This document shows positions 40,336 to 48,154 of a DNA stretch of 64,000 nt, one piece after another (the first letter of the stretch is position 1; every line of letters begins with the position of its first letter). Below the pieces are notes generated by a model that saw only the letters and a list, made by a program, of their open reading frames with translations, did no database searches and had not been told where the DNA came from. Source of the DNA: ZC4RG35 sp964388105 (GTDB lineage: Bacteria; Actinomycetota; Acidimicrobiia; Spongiisociales; ZC4RG35); assembly GCA_964388105.1 (NCBI GenBank), contig CAYLYQ010000003.1, positions 10,766 to 74,765 on the forward strand, read 5' to 3'. The translations under genes were made by a program, and so were the position numbers.

Positions 40336-40722
40336 CTACTGACCCCACTCCATCGGCGGCTCGAAGCGACCTGGCTGGAAGTGCCAGTACTCCCGGAGCC
40401 GGGTGCACAGCCCATCCTCGTCGAAGTCGAGGAGGAGGCAGCCGGGAAGCGTGACGTCGTCGCCCGCCACCTTCATGTTGGTCCAGAACTCGACGGCCAC
40501 CCGCTTGCCGTCAGCGAAGGGACGGCCCATCTTCACCGTCACATCGCTCTGCGCCTCGGTGACTCCGGCCCAATACGAGCTCACTCCCTCGGGCCCACGG
40601 TGTGGCTCCTCGAAGATGTTGTCCCGGTAGGTCGATCCGGGCGCAAAGAGGGCGGCTGCGGCTTCGGGATCCCGGTCTTCCCAAGCCTCTCGATACGCCT
40701 CGACCCACTCCTCGACGTTCAC
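40336..40722 (-). CDS. NTF2-like / SnoaL-like protein
   Basis: This 128-residue protein has the NTF2 fold pattern: WVEAYREAWEDRDPEAAAALFAPGS, then FEEPHRGPEGVSSYW, VAVEFWTNMKV and a C-terminal REYWHFQPG. AAGGAGG five bases before the GTG at 40722 decides the start; an ATG at 40767 would add 15 residues and lacks such a site. Members act as small-molecule isomerases, hydrolases or binding proteins; the substrate is unknown. It is convergent with the DHOD-like gene. Confidence 0.82.
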   Translation of the reverse strand: MNVEEWVEAYREAWEDRDPEAAAALFAPGSTYRDNIFEEPHRGPEGVSSYWAGVTEAQSDVTVKMGRPFADGKRVAVEFWTNMKVAGDDVTLPGCLLLDFDEDGLCTRLREYWHFQPGRFEPPMEWGQ

Positions 40723-40812
40723 CGCTTCCTCCTTGCTCGCGACCTGCGACAGCCTAGAGCCGGCCATGAGCGGCTCACGCGGGCAGGACCGGCGAAGGAG
40801 CGATCCGTCGGG

Positions 40813-41628
40813 TTATCCGGCCTTTCGACCCCTCTTTTCGATGGTCCCGACCGCTCCTGCCGCCTTGGGCGACTTCACGTAGGTGGGTCGAAGACGGACC
40901 GGCTCCGGCCTGGGCCTCTCCCGGACGCGCCTTGCCCGCAGATTGAGGGCCTCGACCAGGACCGAGAACCCCATGGCGAAGTAGATGTAGCCCTTGGGAA
41001 TGTGCAGGTCCCAACCCTCGGCCACCAGGGATGTGCCGATCAGCAGGAGGAAGCTCAGCGCGAGCATCTTGACCGTCGGGTGCCGGTTGACGAAGTCGCT
41101 GATCCACCCGGCTGAGAGGAGCATCACTCCGATCGAGATGACGACTGCGGCGATCATCACCCCGAGAACGTCGGACATGCCGACAGCCGTGATGACCGAA
41201 TCGAGGCTGAAGACCATGTCGATGAGGAGGATCTGGATGATCACCCCGCGGAACGTGGCTCCCTTCTTTGCGGCCTCACCGTTCTCCGGGTCCTCCCCCT
41301 CGAGCTTCTCGTGGATCTCGAAGGTCGCCTTCCCGATGAGGAACAGCCCGCCGAGGATGAGGATGAGGTCGCGACCCGAGATCGTGTTGCCGGCCAGGTT
41401 GATCAGGGGGGCGGTGAGCCCGATCACCCAGTTGATGGCGAGCAGCAGCAGGATCCGGAAGATCATCGCCAGAGCCAGCCCGACGGTGCGGGCGCGGGCC
41501 TGCTGCTCTTCCGGCAGGCGGCCGGCGAGGATGGAGATGAAAACGAGGTTGTCGATCCCGAGAACGATCTCGAGCGAGGTCAGGGTGAGAAGCGCGATCC
41601 AGATGTCGGGGTTGGAGATCCAGTCCAT
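40813..41628 (-). CDS. TerC family membrane protein
   Basis: This 271-residue protein has about seven helices. The family signature LEIVLGIDNLVFISILAGRLP lies in the first 45 residues, and a second acidic membrane motif IDMVFSLDSVITAVGMSD occurs in the middle. TerC proteins were named for tellurite resistance; many export Mn2+ or supply metal to secreted enzymes. The basic C-terminal tail (RARRVRERPRPEP) is cytoplasmic. It is transcribed on the same strand as the CopD-like gene upstream, 37 bases away. Confidence 0.92.
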   Translation of the reverse strand: MDWISNPDIWIALLTLTSLEIVLGIDNLVFISILAGRLPEEQQARARTVGLALAMIFRILLLLAINWVIGLTAPLINLAGNTISGRDLILILGGLFLIGKATFEIHEKLEGEDPENGEAAKKGATFRGVIIQILLIDMVFSLDSVITAVGMSDVLGVMIAAVVISIGVMLLSAGWISDFVNRHPTVKMLALSFLLLIGTSLVAEGWDLHIPKGYIYFAMGFSVLVEALNLRARRVRERPRPEPVRLRPTYVKSPKAAGAVGTIEKRGRKAG

Positions 41629-41665
41629 TCGCCAGACGTTACGGATCTCTCCGCGCCGAATGTGG

Positions 41666-42103
41666 TCACAGGATCAGAGAGGCCGCCAGGAAGACGACAG
41701 CCAGCGAGACAGCTGCTCCGACCAGTCCCATGATTCGCGAGGCACGGCGCGACGCCCGAGCCGCGATGAACCCGTGGACGCCGGCGAGGACGAACGAGAC
41801 CAGAGCCAGGATGATCTTCGCGGTCAGGGTCGCGCCGTACCCCGGCATGCCGAGAACACCGAGGTCGACACCGCGGTGATAGGTGAGGGCGATTCCGGTG
41901 GCGAGGAGGAGAGGCATCAGCACGATCAGGCCGATGCGACCGAACCGCTCCCCGGCGGCCACGAACACCTCCCTGCGCCGGACCGGGTCGTCGATGCTCC
42001 GTTCGAGGGCCTGACGGACCACGAGAGCCAGAGTCAGCTGTCCGCCGACCCAGACGATGGCGGCGAGCAGGTGGAGGAAGCGAACTGTGGGCCAGATGTC
42101 CGT
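41666..42103 (-). CDS. CopD-like small membrane protein, no canonical start codon
   Basis: Translation of the open minus-strand frame gives DIWPTVRFLHLLAAIVWVGG, the typical first helix of copper-resistance D-type/DUF membrane proteins, followed by three more helices to 41666. No ATG, GTG or TTG exists between the stop at 42169 and codon 42022, which is after the first helix. The most natural start by alignment is an ACG at 42103 (one base away from ATG). Either a non-standard start is used, a base error or mutation removed the start, or the gene begins at GTG 42022 without helix one. The function (copper or heme related) is uncertain. Confidence 0.6.
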   Translation of the reverse strand, partial: TDIWPTVRFLHLLAAIVWVGGQLTLALVVRQALERSIDDPVRRREVFVAAGERFGRIGLIVLMPLLLATGIALTYHRGVDLGVLGMPGYGATLTAKIILALVSFVLAGVHGFIAARASRRASRIMGLVGAAVSLAVVFLAASLIL

Positions 42104-42421
42104 AGTGGTGCTTTGGTAACCGGGCCGACAGGGGCCGTCAAACCCGGAGGCATTCTCAGGAAACTCTCAGGCAACTCCAGGCTCGGGCACAGGTGCAGCC
42201 TCGATGATTGGGGCGGATGAGCTCTTGTGTGCCCGATCCTCCCGCAACGCCGCCGTCGGCCTCGCCGGTCCCTCCCTCCCGGCGAGTGCCTCGGCGGTCG
42301 ATCATCCGGTGGAGCGCGCGGCCGCCCCGGCCCCGTCCGTTCCCGCGGCGGCGGCCCGCACCAGGCACCTGACGAGCGGTTGAGCAGAGACCCAAGCGCC
42401 GAAGAGCCATATCCTGCCGAC
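42104..42421. other. 318-base non-coding region between CopD-like and response regulator genes
   Basis: No convincing gene is seen. Frames here (minus 42034-42423, plus 42227 onward) have arginine/proline-rich composition typical of shadow frames. The stretch holds 11-base-spaced TCTCAGG repeats (42154-42171) and a TATCCT box (42410-42415) just ahead of the response regulator ATG. Confidence 0.6.
42154..42181. promoter_or_regulatory. TCTCAGG direct repeats, possible OmpR-type operator
   Basis: TCTCAGGAAAC (42154-42164) is followed directly by TCTCAGGCAAC (42165-42175) and a degenerate third copy TCCAGGC. The 11-base spacing, one helical turn, is what OmpR/PhoB-family regulators bind. The site is 50 bases upstream of the CopD-like frame and 240 bases upstream of the response regulator. 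Confidence 0.5.
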
Positions 42422-43105
42422 ATGGACCGGCAGGCCCGAATCCTGGTGGTCGACGATGAGGAGTCGCTCAGCGAGATGGTGGCGAGCGCCCTCAGGTTCG
42501 CCGGCTATAAGGTCGTCACGGGTGCGAACGGTGTCGAAGGCCTGCATCGGGCCCGAACCGAGGCGCCCGACATCGTCGTCCTCGACGTCAACATGCCCGA
42601 AATGGACGGCTTCGAGGTCTGCCGTCGAATGCGCCGTGACGGGATCACCACGCCCGTGATCTTCCTCACCGCCCGGGACGACATCGACGACCTCCGCACC
42701 GGCTTCCGCCACGGCGGGGACGACTACCTGACAAAGCCGTTCTCGCTCGAGGAGCTCGGGCTTCGCATCGAGGCGTTGCTTCGCCGGGCCGCGCCGGCCA
42801 GCGCATCGACGACCAAGCTGGTCGTGGAAAGCCTCGTCCTCGACGAGGACGCCCATCAGGTGTGGAACGACGGACAGGAGGTCGAGCTCTCCCCCACGGA
42901 GTTCCGCCTGCTGCGCTTCCTGATGCTCAACCGGGGACGGGTCCTCTCCAAGCCTCAGATCGTCGACCACGTGTGGGAGTACGACTTCGACGGCAACTAC
43001 GGGATCGTGGAGACCTACATCTCGTATCTGAGGCGGAAGCTCGACCCGGGCGGCAAGCTCATCCACACCGTCCGCGGCGTGGGCTACACGATCCGGAACC
43101 CGTAG
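42422..43105 (+). CDS. OmpR/PhoB-family response regulator
   Basis: This 227-residue protein has a receiver domain with acidic pair D11-D12, phospho-acceptor D55 (VVLDVNMPEMDG) and lysine in YLTKPF. A winged-helix effector domain ends TYISYLRRKLDPG...HTVRGVGYTI. The ATG at 42422 is chosen because upstream sequence is not protein-like and a TATCCT -10 box lies six bases before it (leaderless). The partner kinase gene starts four bases after the stop. The combination resembles actinobacterial PrrA/TcrA-type systems; the signal is unknown. Confidence 0.93.
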   Translation: MDRQARILVVDDEESLSEMVASALRFAGYKVVTGANGVEGLHRARTEAPDIVVLDVNMPEMDGFEVCRRMRRDGITTPVIFLTARDDIDDLRTGFRHGGDDYLTKPFSLEELGLRIEALLRRAAPASASTTKLVVESLVLDEDAHQVWNDGQEVELSPTEFRLLRFLMLNRGRVLSKPQIVDHVWEYDFDGNYGIVETYISYLRRKLDPGGKLIHTVRGVGYTIRNP

Positions 43106-43108
43106 GCC

Positions 43109-44482
43109 ATGTCTCTACGGACCCGGCTCGTCGTGTCGATGACCACCCTCCTCATGGTGGTCATCGCCGCCGTGGGCGTCGCCGCTTCACGCTCCGTCCG
43201 CGACATCCTGGTGGACCAGATCGACGGGTCACTGGCGTCCATCGCATCCCGGCGCGGCTTTCCGCGCGCGGACTCCGAGCCCACCCCGCCGGACACCGTG
43301 GTGTTCCGCTCCATCGCCGAGGTCCACATGAGCTCCTCCGGCCAACTCGTCTTCGCCCGGCCTTCCGGCTACGTCGACGAGCCCGACGAGCTCCCCGACC
43401 TGAGCGGAGTCGCCCGCCAGGAGGGGTTCGGGTACGTCGACTCGATCGACGGGGCCGTCCAATACCGGACATACCTGCACATGCGCTCCGACAACTCGTT
43501 GTCCTTCTACGCGGCCCCGATGACGCCGGTGACCCAAGCGATCAGCAGCTTGGTGGTCCGGCTGCTCACCGCGGGCGGCCTGGTGCTGCTGGTCGGAGCC
43601 GCTGCCACGTGGCTCACGGTGCGGAGCGCCACCCGTCCGGTGGACGAGATGATCGAGACCGCTGCGGCCATCGCCGACGGCGACCTGAGCCGCCGGGTGC
43701 CGGAACTGGATCCGTCGAGCGAGCTCGGCCGGCTCTCCACCGCCCTCAACAAGATGCTCATCAAGATCGAAGAGGGAGTGACCGCGGAGCGGGCCGCCCG
43801 CGAACGGCTGCGTCAGTTCGTGGCCGATGCTTCCCATGAGTTGCGAACCCCACTCACCACGATCATCGGGTACGCCGAGCTGCGCGCACGGGGCGGCCTC
43901 GCCGCTCCCGAGGCGGAGGAACAAGCGTGGGAGCGCATCGAAGCCGAGAGCCGTCGGATGGCCAGGCTCACCGAAGACCTCCTCACCCTCGCCCGCCTGG
44001 GCCACGCACACGAATTGGAGCGTGCTCCGGTCGACCTGGTCGCCATCGGCGCCGGCCTCGTCGAAGACCACCGCACCGTGGACCCGGGCCGCCCCATCGA
44101 GCTGGTCGCGCCCGAGACGATGACGGTCGAAGGCGACGCAGGGAGGCTCCAACAGGTGCTCTCCAACTTGATCGCCAACACACGGGTGCACACACCCCCA
44201 GGGACCAGGGTGGAGGTCAGGATCGAAGGCGACGACCGGGCCGCGACCGTCACGGTGACCGACACCGGCCCCGGCATCCCGGCCGACTCGCTTGATGCGG
44301 TGTTCGAGAGGTTTTACAGGGCCGACAAGTCGAGGGCCCGCAAGTCCGGCGGCAGCGGGCTGGGCCTCGCCATCGTGCGCGCGATTGTCGATGCACACGG
44401 AGGAAGGGTGACTGCAGTCAACACACCCGAAGGCGGGGCGCAGTTCACCGTCACCCTTCCCCGCCGGTCTCCATCGGAGTGA
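43109..44482 (+). CDS. Two-component sensor histidine kinase
   Basis: This 457-residue kinase has a first helix near 10-28 and an extracytoplasmic sensor region of about 120 residues. A second helix near 150-172 leads to a HAMP domain (RPVDEMIETAAAIADGDLSR). The HisKA motif DASHELRTPLTTI carries H243. The ATPase domain shows NLIANTRVHTP (N box), VTDTGPGIP (G1) and GGSGLGLAIV (G2). It is cotranscribed with the response regulator. The sensor region has no motif I recognise, so the stimulus is open. Confidence 0.93.
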   Translation: MSLRTRLVVSMTTLLMVVIAAVGVAASRSVRDILVDQIDGSLASIASRRGFPRADSEPTPPDTVVFRSIAEVHMSSSGQLVFARPSGYVDEPDELPDLSGVARQEGFGYVDSIDGAVQYRTYLHMRSDNSLSFYAAPMTPVTQAISSLVVRLLTAGGLVLLVGAAATWLTVRSATRPVDEMIETAAAIADGDLSRRVPELDPSSELGRLSTALNKMLIKIEEGVTAERAARERLRQFVADASHELRTPLTTIIGYAELRARGGLAAPEAEEQAWERIEAESRRMARLTEDLLTLARLGHAHELERAPVDLVAIGAGLVEDHRTVDPGRPIELVAPETMTVEGDAGRLQQVLSNLIANTRVHTPPGTRVEVRIEGDDRAATVTVTDTGPGIPADSLDAVFERFYRADKSRARKSGGSGLGLAIVRAIVDAHGGRVTAVNTPEGGAQFTVTLPRRSPSE

Positions 44483-44485
44483 CCG

Positions 44486-45052
44486 TCAGGTCGTAGACGG
44501 GGCGACCTCAGGGGACAACCGCCGCAGGGTCAATCCGGCCATCACCAGGATGATCCCGAACACGATGGCGTAAGCGCCGATCAACCACACGAGTGCGAGG
44601 GCGCCGCTCCCGGGAGCGAGCACCATGAAGACACCGACGGCCACGGACAAGACGCCGCCCAGCGCCAGCGCCCACTCGTTGGTCAGCTCCCTGCGGAAGA
44701 CGACGGCAGCCATCACCTCCACGAAGCCCGTGAAGATCGCCCAGAAGCCGATGAGATAGATGAGCACGACTGCGGTGATGCCCGGCCACACGAGGACGAC
44801 GACGCCGGCTGCAATCGAAAGGAGGCCCCACACCAGCAAGGACCACCGCACGCCTCCCTCGCCGCGGAAGGCGTGGACCAGGGAGAAGAATCCGTCGACG
44901 ATCACATACGCGCCAAACAGGGCGACGAGGGCGAACAGCGTGATCTTGGGCCAGGCAAGAGCGATGATCCCGAAGATGATCGCGATCACCCCTCGAACGG
45001 CGAAGAGCCACCAATAGCCGGCGAACTGCCTGGCGAGGTCGGCGTTGATCAC
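44486..45052 (-). CDS. HdeD-like (DUF308) membrane protein
   Basis: This 188-residue protein has six hydrophobic helices arranged as DUF308 repeats: WWLFAVRGVIAIIFGIIALAWP, WSLLVWGLLSIAAGVVVLVWP and WALALGGVLSVAVGVFMVLAP. AAGGAGG four bases before the GTG at 45052 sets the start; the ORF back to 45124 includes non-membrane sequence overlapping the promoter region. HdeD is linked to acid resistance in enteric bacteria; the role in Actinobacteria is unknown. It is convergent with the kinase gene (three bases apart). Confidence 0.88.
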   Translation of the reverse strand: MINADLARQFAGYWWLFAVRGVIAIIFGIIALAWPKITLFALVALFGAYVIVDGFFSLVHAFRGEGGVRWSLLVWGLLSIAAGVVVLVWPGITAVVLIYLIGFWAIFTGFVEVMAAVVFRRELTNEWALALGGVLSVAVGVFMVLAPGSGALALVWLIGAYAIVFGIILVMAGLTLRRLSPEVAPSTT

Positions 45053-45139
45053 GATGCCTCCTTCTCGAGAGGAGCCCGAATCTACCCTCGCCGCCTCCGT
45101 CGGCGGTACATTGGCGGTCACCACGTTGAAAGGCGCTCA

Positions 45140-45361
45140 GTGACGCAACAAGAGACCGGCTCGGGAGCTCGGATTACTCCGCGGATGTGGATTGCCCTGC
45201 TCGTCGCGGCCCTCGTGATCTGGTTCATCGCCGCCAACTCGGAAGACGCCAACGTCTCCTTCATGTTCTTCGACGCCGTGGTGCCCCTGTGGCTGGCCCT
45301 GGCGATCACCGGCGTGGGAGGATTCCTGGTCGGCATGCTGTTCGGTCGCCGCCGGCGCTGA
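45140..45361 (+). CDS. Small LapA-like (DUF1049) membrane protein
   Basis: This 73-residue protein starts at a GTG. It has two helices, MWIALLVAALVIWFIAAN and LWLALAITGVGGFLVGMLF, flanking the segment EDANVSFMFFDAVVPLW, and a basic tail GRRRR. Layout and the NxxxVxFxFF strand match the lipopolysaccharide-assembly-A-like DUF1049 family, common in Actinobacteria without LPS. It is divergent from the HdeD-like gene. Confidence 0.82.
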   Translation: MTQQETGSGARITPRMWIALLVAALVIWFIAANSEDANVSFMFFDAVVPLWLALAITGVGGFLVGMLFGRRRR

Positions 45362-45478
45362 ACTCCCGACATCCGCACGGCGACGCTGCCACCGGGTCGC
45401 CACCGCCCACCGCACTGACCGCGGCCGGTTTCGTCTGCACGCGGGAGGGCTACGGTGAGGCGGAGACAGGAGGCAACG

Positions 45479-45790
45479 ATGGCGATAGTCATTCCGGACC
45501 TGGCCAGTGAGGTCGAGGTCCCTCGCAACGGGACGCTGAGCCGGGTCCTACACCAAGACGACAGGACGAGACTCGTCCTGTTCGCTTTCGACACGGACCA
45601 GGAGCTCACCGACCACCGATCGGGCTCGGCTGCGGTGGTGCAGGTGGTGAGCGGGCGACTCGAGTTCAAGGCCAGCGGAGAGGTCCATGACCTCAAGCCC
45701 GGAGGATGGCTCCTCATGGCACCGGGAGAGGAGCACGCCCTCAAGGCCGTCGAACCGACACTGATGCTTCTCACGCTCCTCCGGGGCTGA
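45479..45790 (+). CDS. Cupin-domain protein
   Basis: This 103-residue single cupin starts at an ATG preceded by AGGAGG. It has ELTDHRSGSAAVVQVVSGRLEF (first cupin motif with only one histidine) and GGWLLMAPGEEHALKAVEP (second motif, histidine kept). Partial loss of metal ligands means metal binding is uncertain. The small size suggests a binding or sensory role rather than a characterised enzyme. Confidence 0.85.
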   Translation: MAIVIPDLASEVEVPRNGTLSRVLHQDDRTRLVLFAFDTDQELTDHRSGSAAVVQVVSGRLEFKASGEVHDLKPGGWLLMAPGEEHALKAVEPTLMLLTLLRG

Positions 45791-45857
45791 CCCCGGACGA
45801 GCTATCAGGTTGCCTATCGGGTTCTGAAGGACGGAAAGATTCGAGGACGGGCGGTCG

Positions 45858-46664
45858 TCATCCCCAACCGGGACTGACCCTGTCCGTTGCGGTGGGCGCA
45901 CCGCTTCTCGGGTGTCCCACCCCGAAGTAGGCGTCGATCAAGCGCCTATCGGCTCGAATCCCCGCCGCCAGGACTCCCCGATGATCCGCAGTGCCCCGGA
46001 CCGGGAGCCCGACAGCATCGGAGAGGGCCCGCGAGTCCTCCCATTCCATTCCCACCACATGAGCCTCCTCGCCACGCACCTCGTACTCGAGGTCGGGATC
46101 GAGGCGGGCGAGAACCGCCGATACGGCGACCGCGATCCGGTCCGGGTCGTTGCCGGGCAGCCCCTCGGCGGCCAGCACGGCGCTCTCGCCCACCACCGAC
46201 ACCTCGGTGCCATCGGCCCGGACGTCGATGATGAGGTGGGGCACGGCGGAGTCGACATCGAGCCCCAGCCCGGCAGCGACAGTCATCGGGCGGAGCAGGA
46301 TGACGGTGGCGCCGGCAAGCCGATCGCCAACGGCGCGCCAGGCCCACCGTGCCGTCGGTGGAGCCGCCGGCACCAGAAACGCGGTTGCCGGTCGGCGACT
46401 CACGTGGGGGGCGGACGCGACGAACCATCGCACATAGGCCAGGGTGAGCTCAGACGAGAACAGATCGGTGGCGCTGAATGGACTGACCAGGTCGTACTGG
46501 TCCCAGCGCCCCGCCACCGCCGAGAGCACGCCCTCGCCGAAATGGCGCGGCCGGCCGGTGTTCCGGTCCACTGCGACCAACGCCGGCTCATTGAAACTCT
46601 CGCGCCCGACCCACCCGGTCGTGGTGGGCCCTGGGGCGATGACTACGAGTCGCTCCCGCGACAA
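45858..46664 (-). CDS. Degenerate MreB/actin-fold protein
   Basis: This 268-residue protein starts at a TTG with TAGGGG upstream. The order of elements follows actin-like MreB/Hsp70 ATPases: an N-terminal strand-turn (RLVVIAPGPTTTGWVGRE) where DLGT is expected, EPALVAVDRNTGRPRHFGE, LVPAAPPTARWAWRAVGDRL, VILLRPMTVAAGLGLDVD, and LIIDVRADGTEVSVVGE where the DIGGGTTE phosphate-2 loop belongs. Key phosphate-binding glycines and acids are missing, and the C-terminal half is short. I infer a non-hydrolysing actin-fold protein. It follows the DksA-like gene by ten bases and is probably in its operon. Confidence 0.6.
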   Translation of the reverse strand: MSRERLVVIAPGPTTTGWVGRESFNEPALVAVDRNTGRPRHFGEGVLSAVAGRWDQYDLVSPFSATDLFSSELTLAYVRWFVASAPHVSRRPATAFLVPAAPPTARWAWRAVGDRLAGATVILLRPMTVAAGLGLDVDSAVPHLIIDVRADGTEVSVVGESAVLAAEGLPGNDPDRIAVAVSAVLARLDPDLEYEVRGEEAHVVGMEWEDSRALSDAVGLPVRGTADHRGVLAAGIRADRRLIDAYFGVGHPRSGAPTATDRVSPGWG

Positions 46665-46674
46665 TCTCGCACCC

Positions 46675-46977
46675 CTACCGGGCGCAGTTGACGCAGAATC
46701 TGGTCTGGGGAACCGCCTCGAGGCGGGCGAGCGCAATGGGCGACTGACACTTCTCGCAAATGCCGTAGAAGCCGGCGTCCATCCTCTCCAGAGCCGCCTC
46801 GGCCTCCTCCACGGCCTTCTCGGCCTGTCGATGGAAAGCCATGGAGAGGTCGTCCGGCTCCGGTGAGCTGTCGACATGGCCGCGCCGCGCCGCCAGCGTC
46901 TCCTCGATCTCGCCGCGCAGGCGGAGCAGGAGATCGGTGGGCACTATCTCGCGATCGGCTCGTTGGGGATTCGTCAT
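46675..46977 (-). CDS. DksA/TraR-type zinc-finger protein
   Basis: This 100-residue protein has a helical N-terminal half (LLRLRGEIEETLAARRG) and a C4 zinc finger CEKC...CVNC in its last 25 residues, after AALERMDAGFYGIC. The ATG at 46977 has GGAGG seven bases upstream. The coiled-coil tip of DksA that enters the RNA polymerase secondary channel is only partly recognisable, so it may be a TraR-like regulator or a general zinc-finger protein. It is divergent from the KaiC-like fusion gene. Confidence 0.85.
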   Translation of the reverse strand: MTNPQRADREIVPTDLLLRLRGEIEETLAARRGHVDSSPEPDDLSMAFHRQAEKAVEEAEAALERMDAGFYGICEKCQSPIALARLEAVPQTRFCVNCAR

Positions 46978-47040
46978 CGGTGGACCTCCATGGGACTTGA
47001 CGCATCTAAGCCCTTGGTGAACCGATCCTGCCATCGTTAT

Positions 47041-47046
47041 TAGCAT
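47041..47046 (+). promoter_or_regulatory. -10 element of a leaderless gene
   Basis: TAGCAT, eight to thirteen bases ahead of the ATG at 47054, fits the TANNNT pattern. No Shine-Dalgarno is present. A convincing -35 box was not found. Confidence 0.35.
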
Positions 47047-47053
47047 TGCTTAT

Positions 47054-48154
47054 ATGACCAACACCCCCACGACCGGCCACCAGGCTCTCGACGACCTCCT
47101 CGGGGGGCTGCTCCCTGGTGACAACGTGGTCTGGGTCGGCGACCGCGAAGAGGTCCACGATCTCATCGAGGACGCGTTCATCCGCACGGCGCCCACCACC
47201 CTCGTGGCCATTGGCGACGAGGCCCTCCCGCCGCTCACCGCGGGGACCGAGCTGTTGGACGCCCGGCCCGGCCGGCCTTACGCCGACCTCCAGCTACTCG
47301 AGCAGGAGATCATGCGTCGTGGCGCACGGCCGGGCGCCCAGATCGTGATCCACGACCTCGACAACTTGGTCCGTCGTCTCGGAGCCGAGGCCGCACTGGG
47401 ATTCTTCACGCGTACCTGTCCCCGGCTCTTCGACCTCGGGGCCATCGCCTACTGGCGGGCGACCAGGCGAGGATCGGCGCAGGTCCTCGAAGGAGTACAG
47501 CGTGTGACGCAATGCGTCATCGACCACACGGGGGGACGGTTGCGGGTCGTCAAGGCCGAGGGCCGCCCCGGGGCAGTGGGCCGGATCTTCGAGGTGGAGG
47601 TCGTGAAGGGAGCGCTCGAGCTCACCGAGGAGCGCGCCACCAGCCGGCTCGCCGAAGGTCTGCGCCGGGTCCGTGCAGCCCGGGGCCTCACCCAGGCCGA
47701 GATGGGAAGCCTCGCCGGGGTCTCGGCAAGCGCCATCTCACAGGTCGAGGCCGGACACCGGGGGCTGAGCCTCGACACGCTCCTCAGCCTGGGCCAGGCA
47801 CTCAACGTGTCGATCGACGACATGCTCGGCTACCACCCATCCCCCGGCTACGTGCTGGCACGGCGCGACCGCATCCCGTCCCGGCGGGGTGTCATGCCCC
47901 TGCTCGACGACCCGGGCGCGGGGCTGCGTGCCTCACTCGTCGTGTTGGGCCCCGGCGAGAGCGGTGAACCGAAGACCATCCACAAAGGGGCGGAGCTGAT
48001 CCTGGTGGGCAACGGGGTGGTCCAGATCATGCTCAACGAGGAGACGCCGGTGCTGCGCGGGGGCGACGCCCTGCTCGTGACCAACGATGCCATCAGCGGA
48101 TGGCGCAACCTCCTGCCGGAGACTGCCCGGCTGTTCTGGATCGTTCGAGACTAG
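47054..48154 (+). CDS. KaiC-like (Walker A-less) + XRE HTH + cupin fusion regulator
   Basis: This 366-residue protein has three parts. Residues 1-190 resemble a RecA/KaiC domain (TGHQALDDLLGGLLPGDNVVWVGD; AQIVIHDLDNLVRRLG as a Walker B-like strand), but the GxxGxGKT loop is absent. Residues about 195-258 form an HTH_3 domain (RAARGLTQAEMGSLAGVSAS, SQVEAGHRGLSLDTL). Residues about 290-366 form a cupin (LGPGESGEPKTIHKGAELIL, VLRGGDALLV). The last two parts are like HipB/PuuR-type regulators. It is probably a transcription factor sensing a small ligand. Its stop overlaps the convergent macrodomain gene by four bases. Confidence 0.8.
   Translation: MTNTPTTGHQALDDLLGGLLPGDNVVWVGDREEVHDLIEDAFIRTAPTTLVAIGDEALPPLTAGTELLDARPGRPYADLQLLEQEIMRRGARPGAQIVIHDLDNLVRRLGAEAALGFFTRTCPRLFDLGAIAYWRATRRGSAQVLEGVQRVTQCVIDHTGGRLRVVKAEGRPGAVGRIFEVEVVKGALELTEERATSRLAEGLRRVRAARGLTQAEMGSLAGVSASAISQVEAGHRGLSLDTLLSLGQALNVSIDDMLGYHPSPGYVLARRDRIPSRRGVMPLLDDPGAGLRASLVVLGPGESGEPKTIHKGAELILVGNGVVQIMLNEETPVLRGGDALLVTNDAISGWRNLLPETARLFWIVRD

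Noticed and set aside
42034..42423. 129-residue minus-strand open frame before the response regulator
   Set aside because: Arginine/proline-rich with no domain; overlaps the better-supported CopD-like frame and the regulatory repeats.
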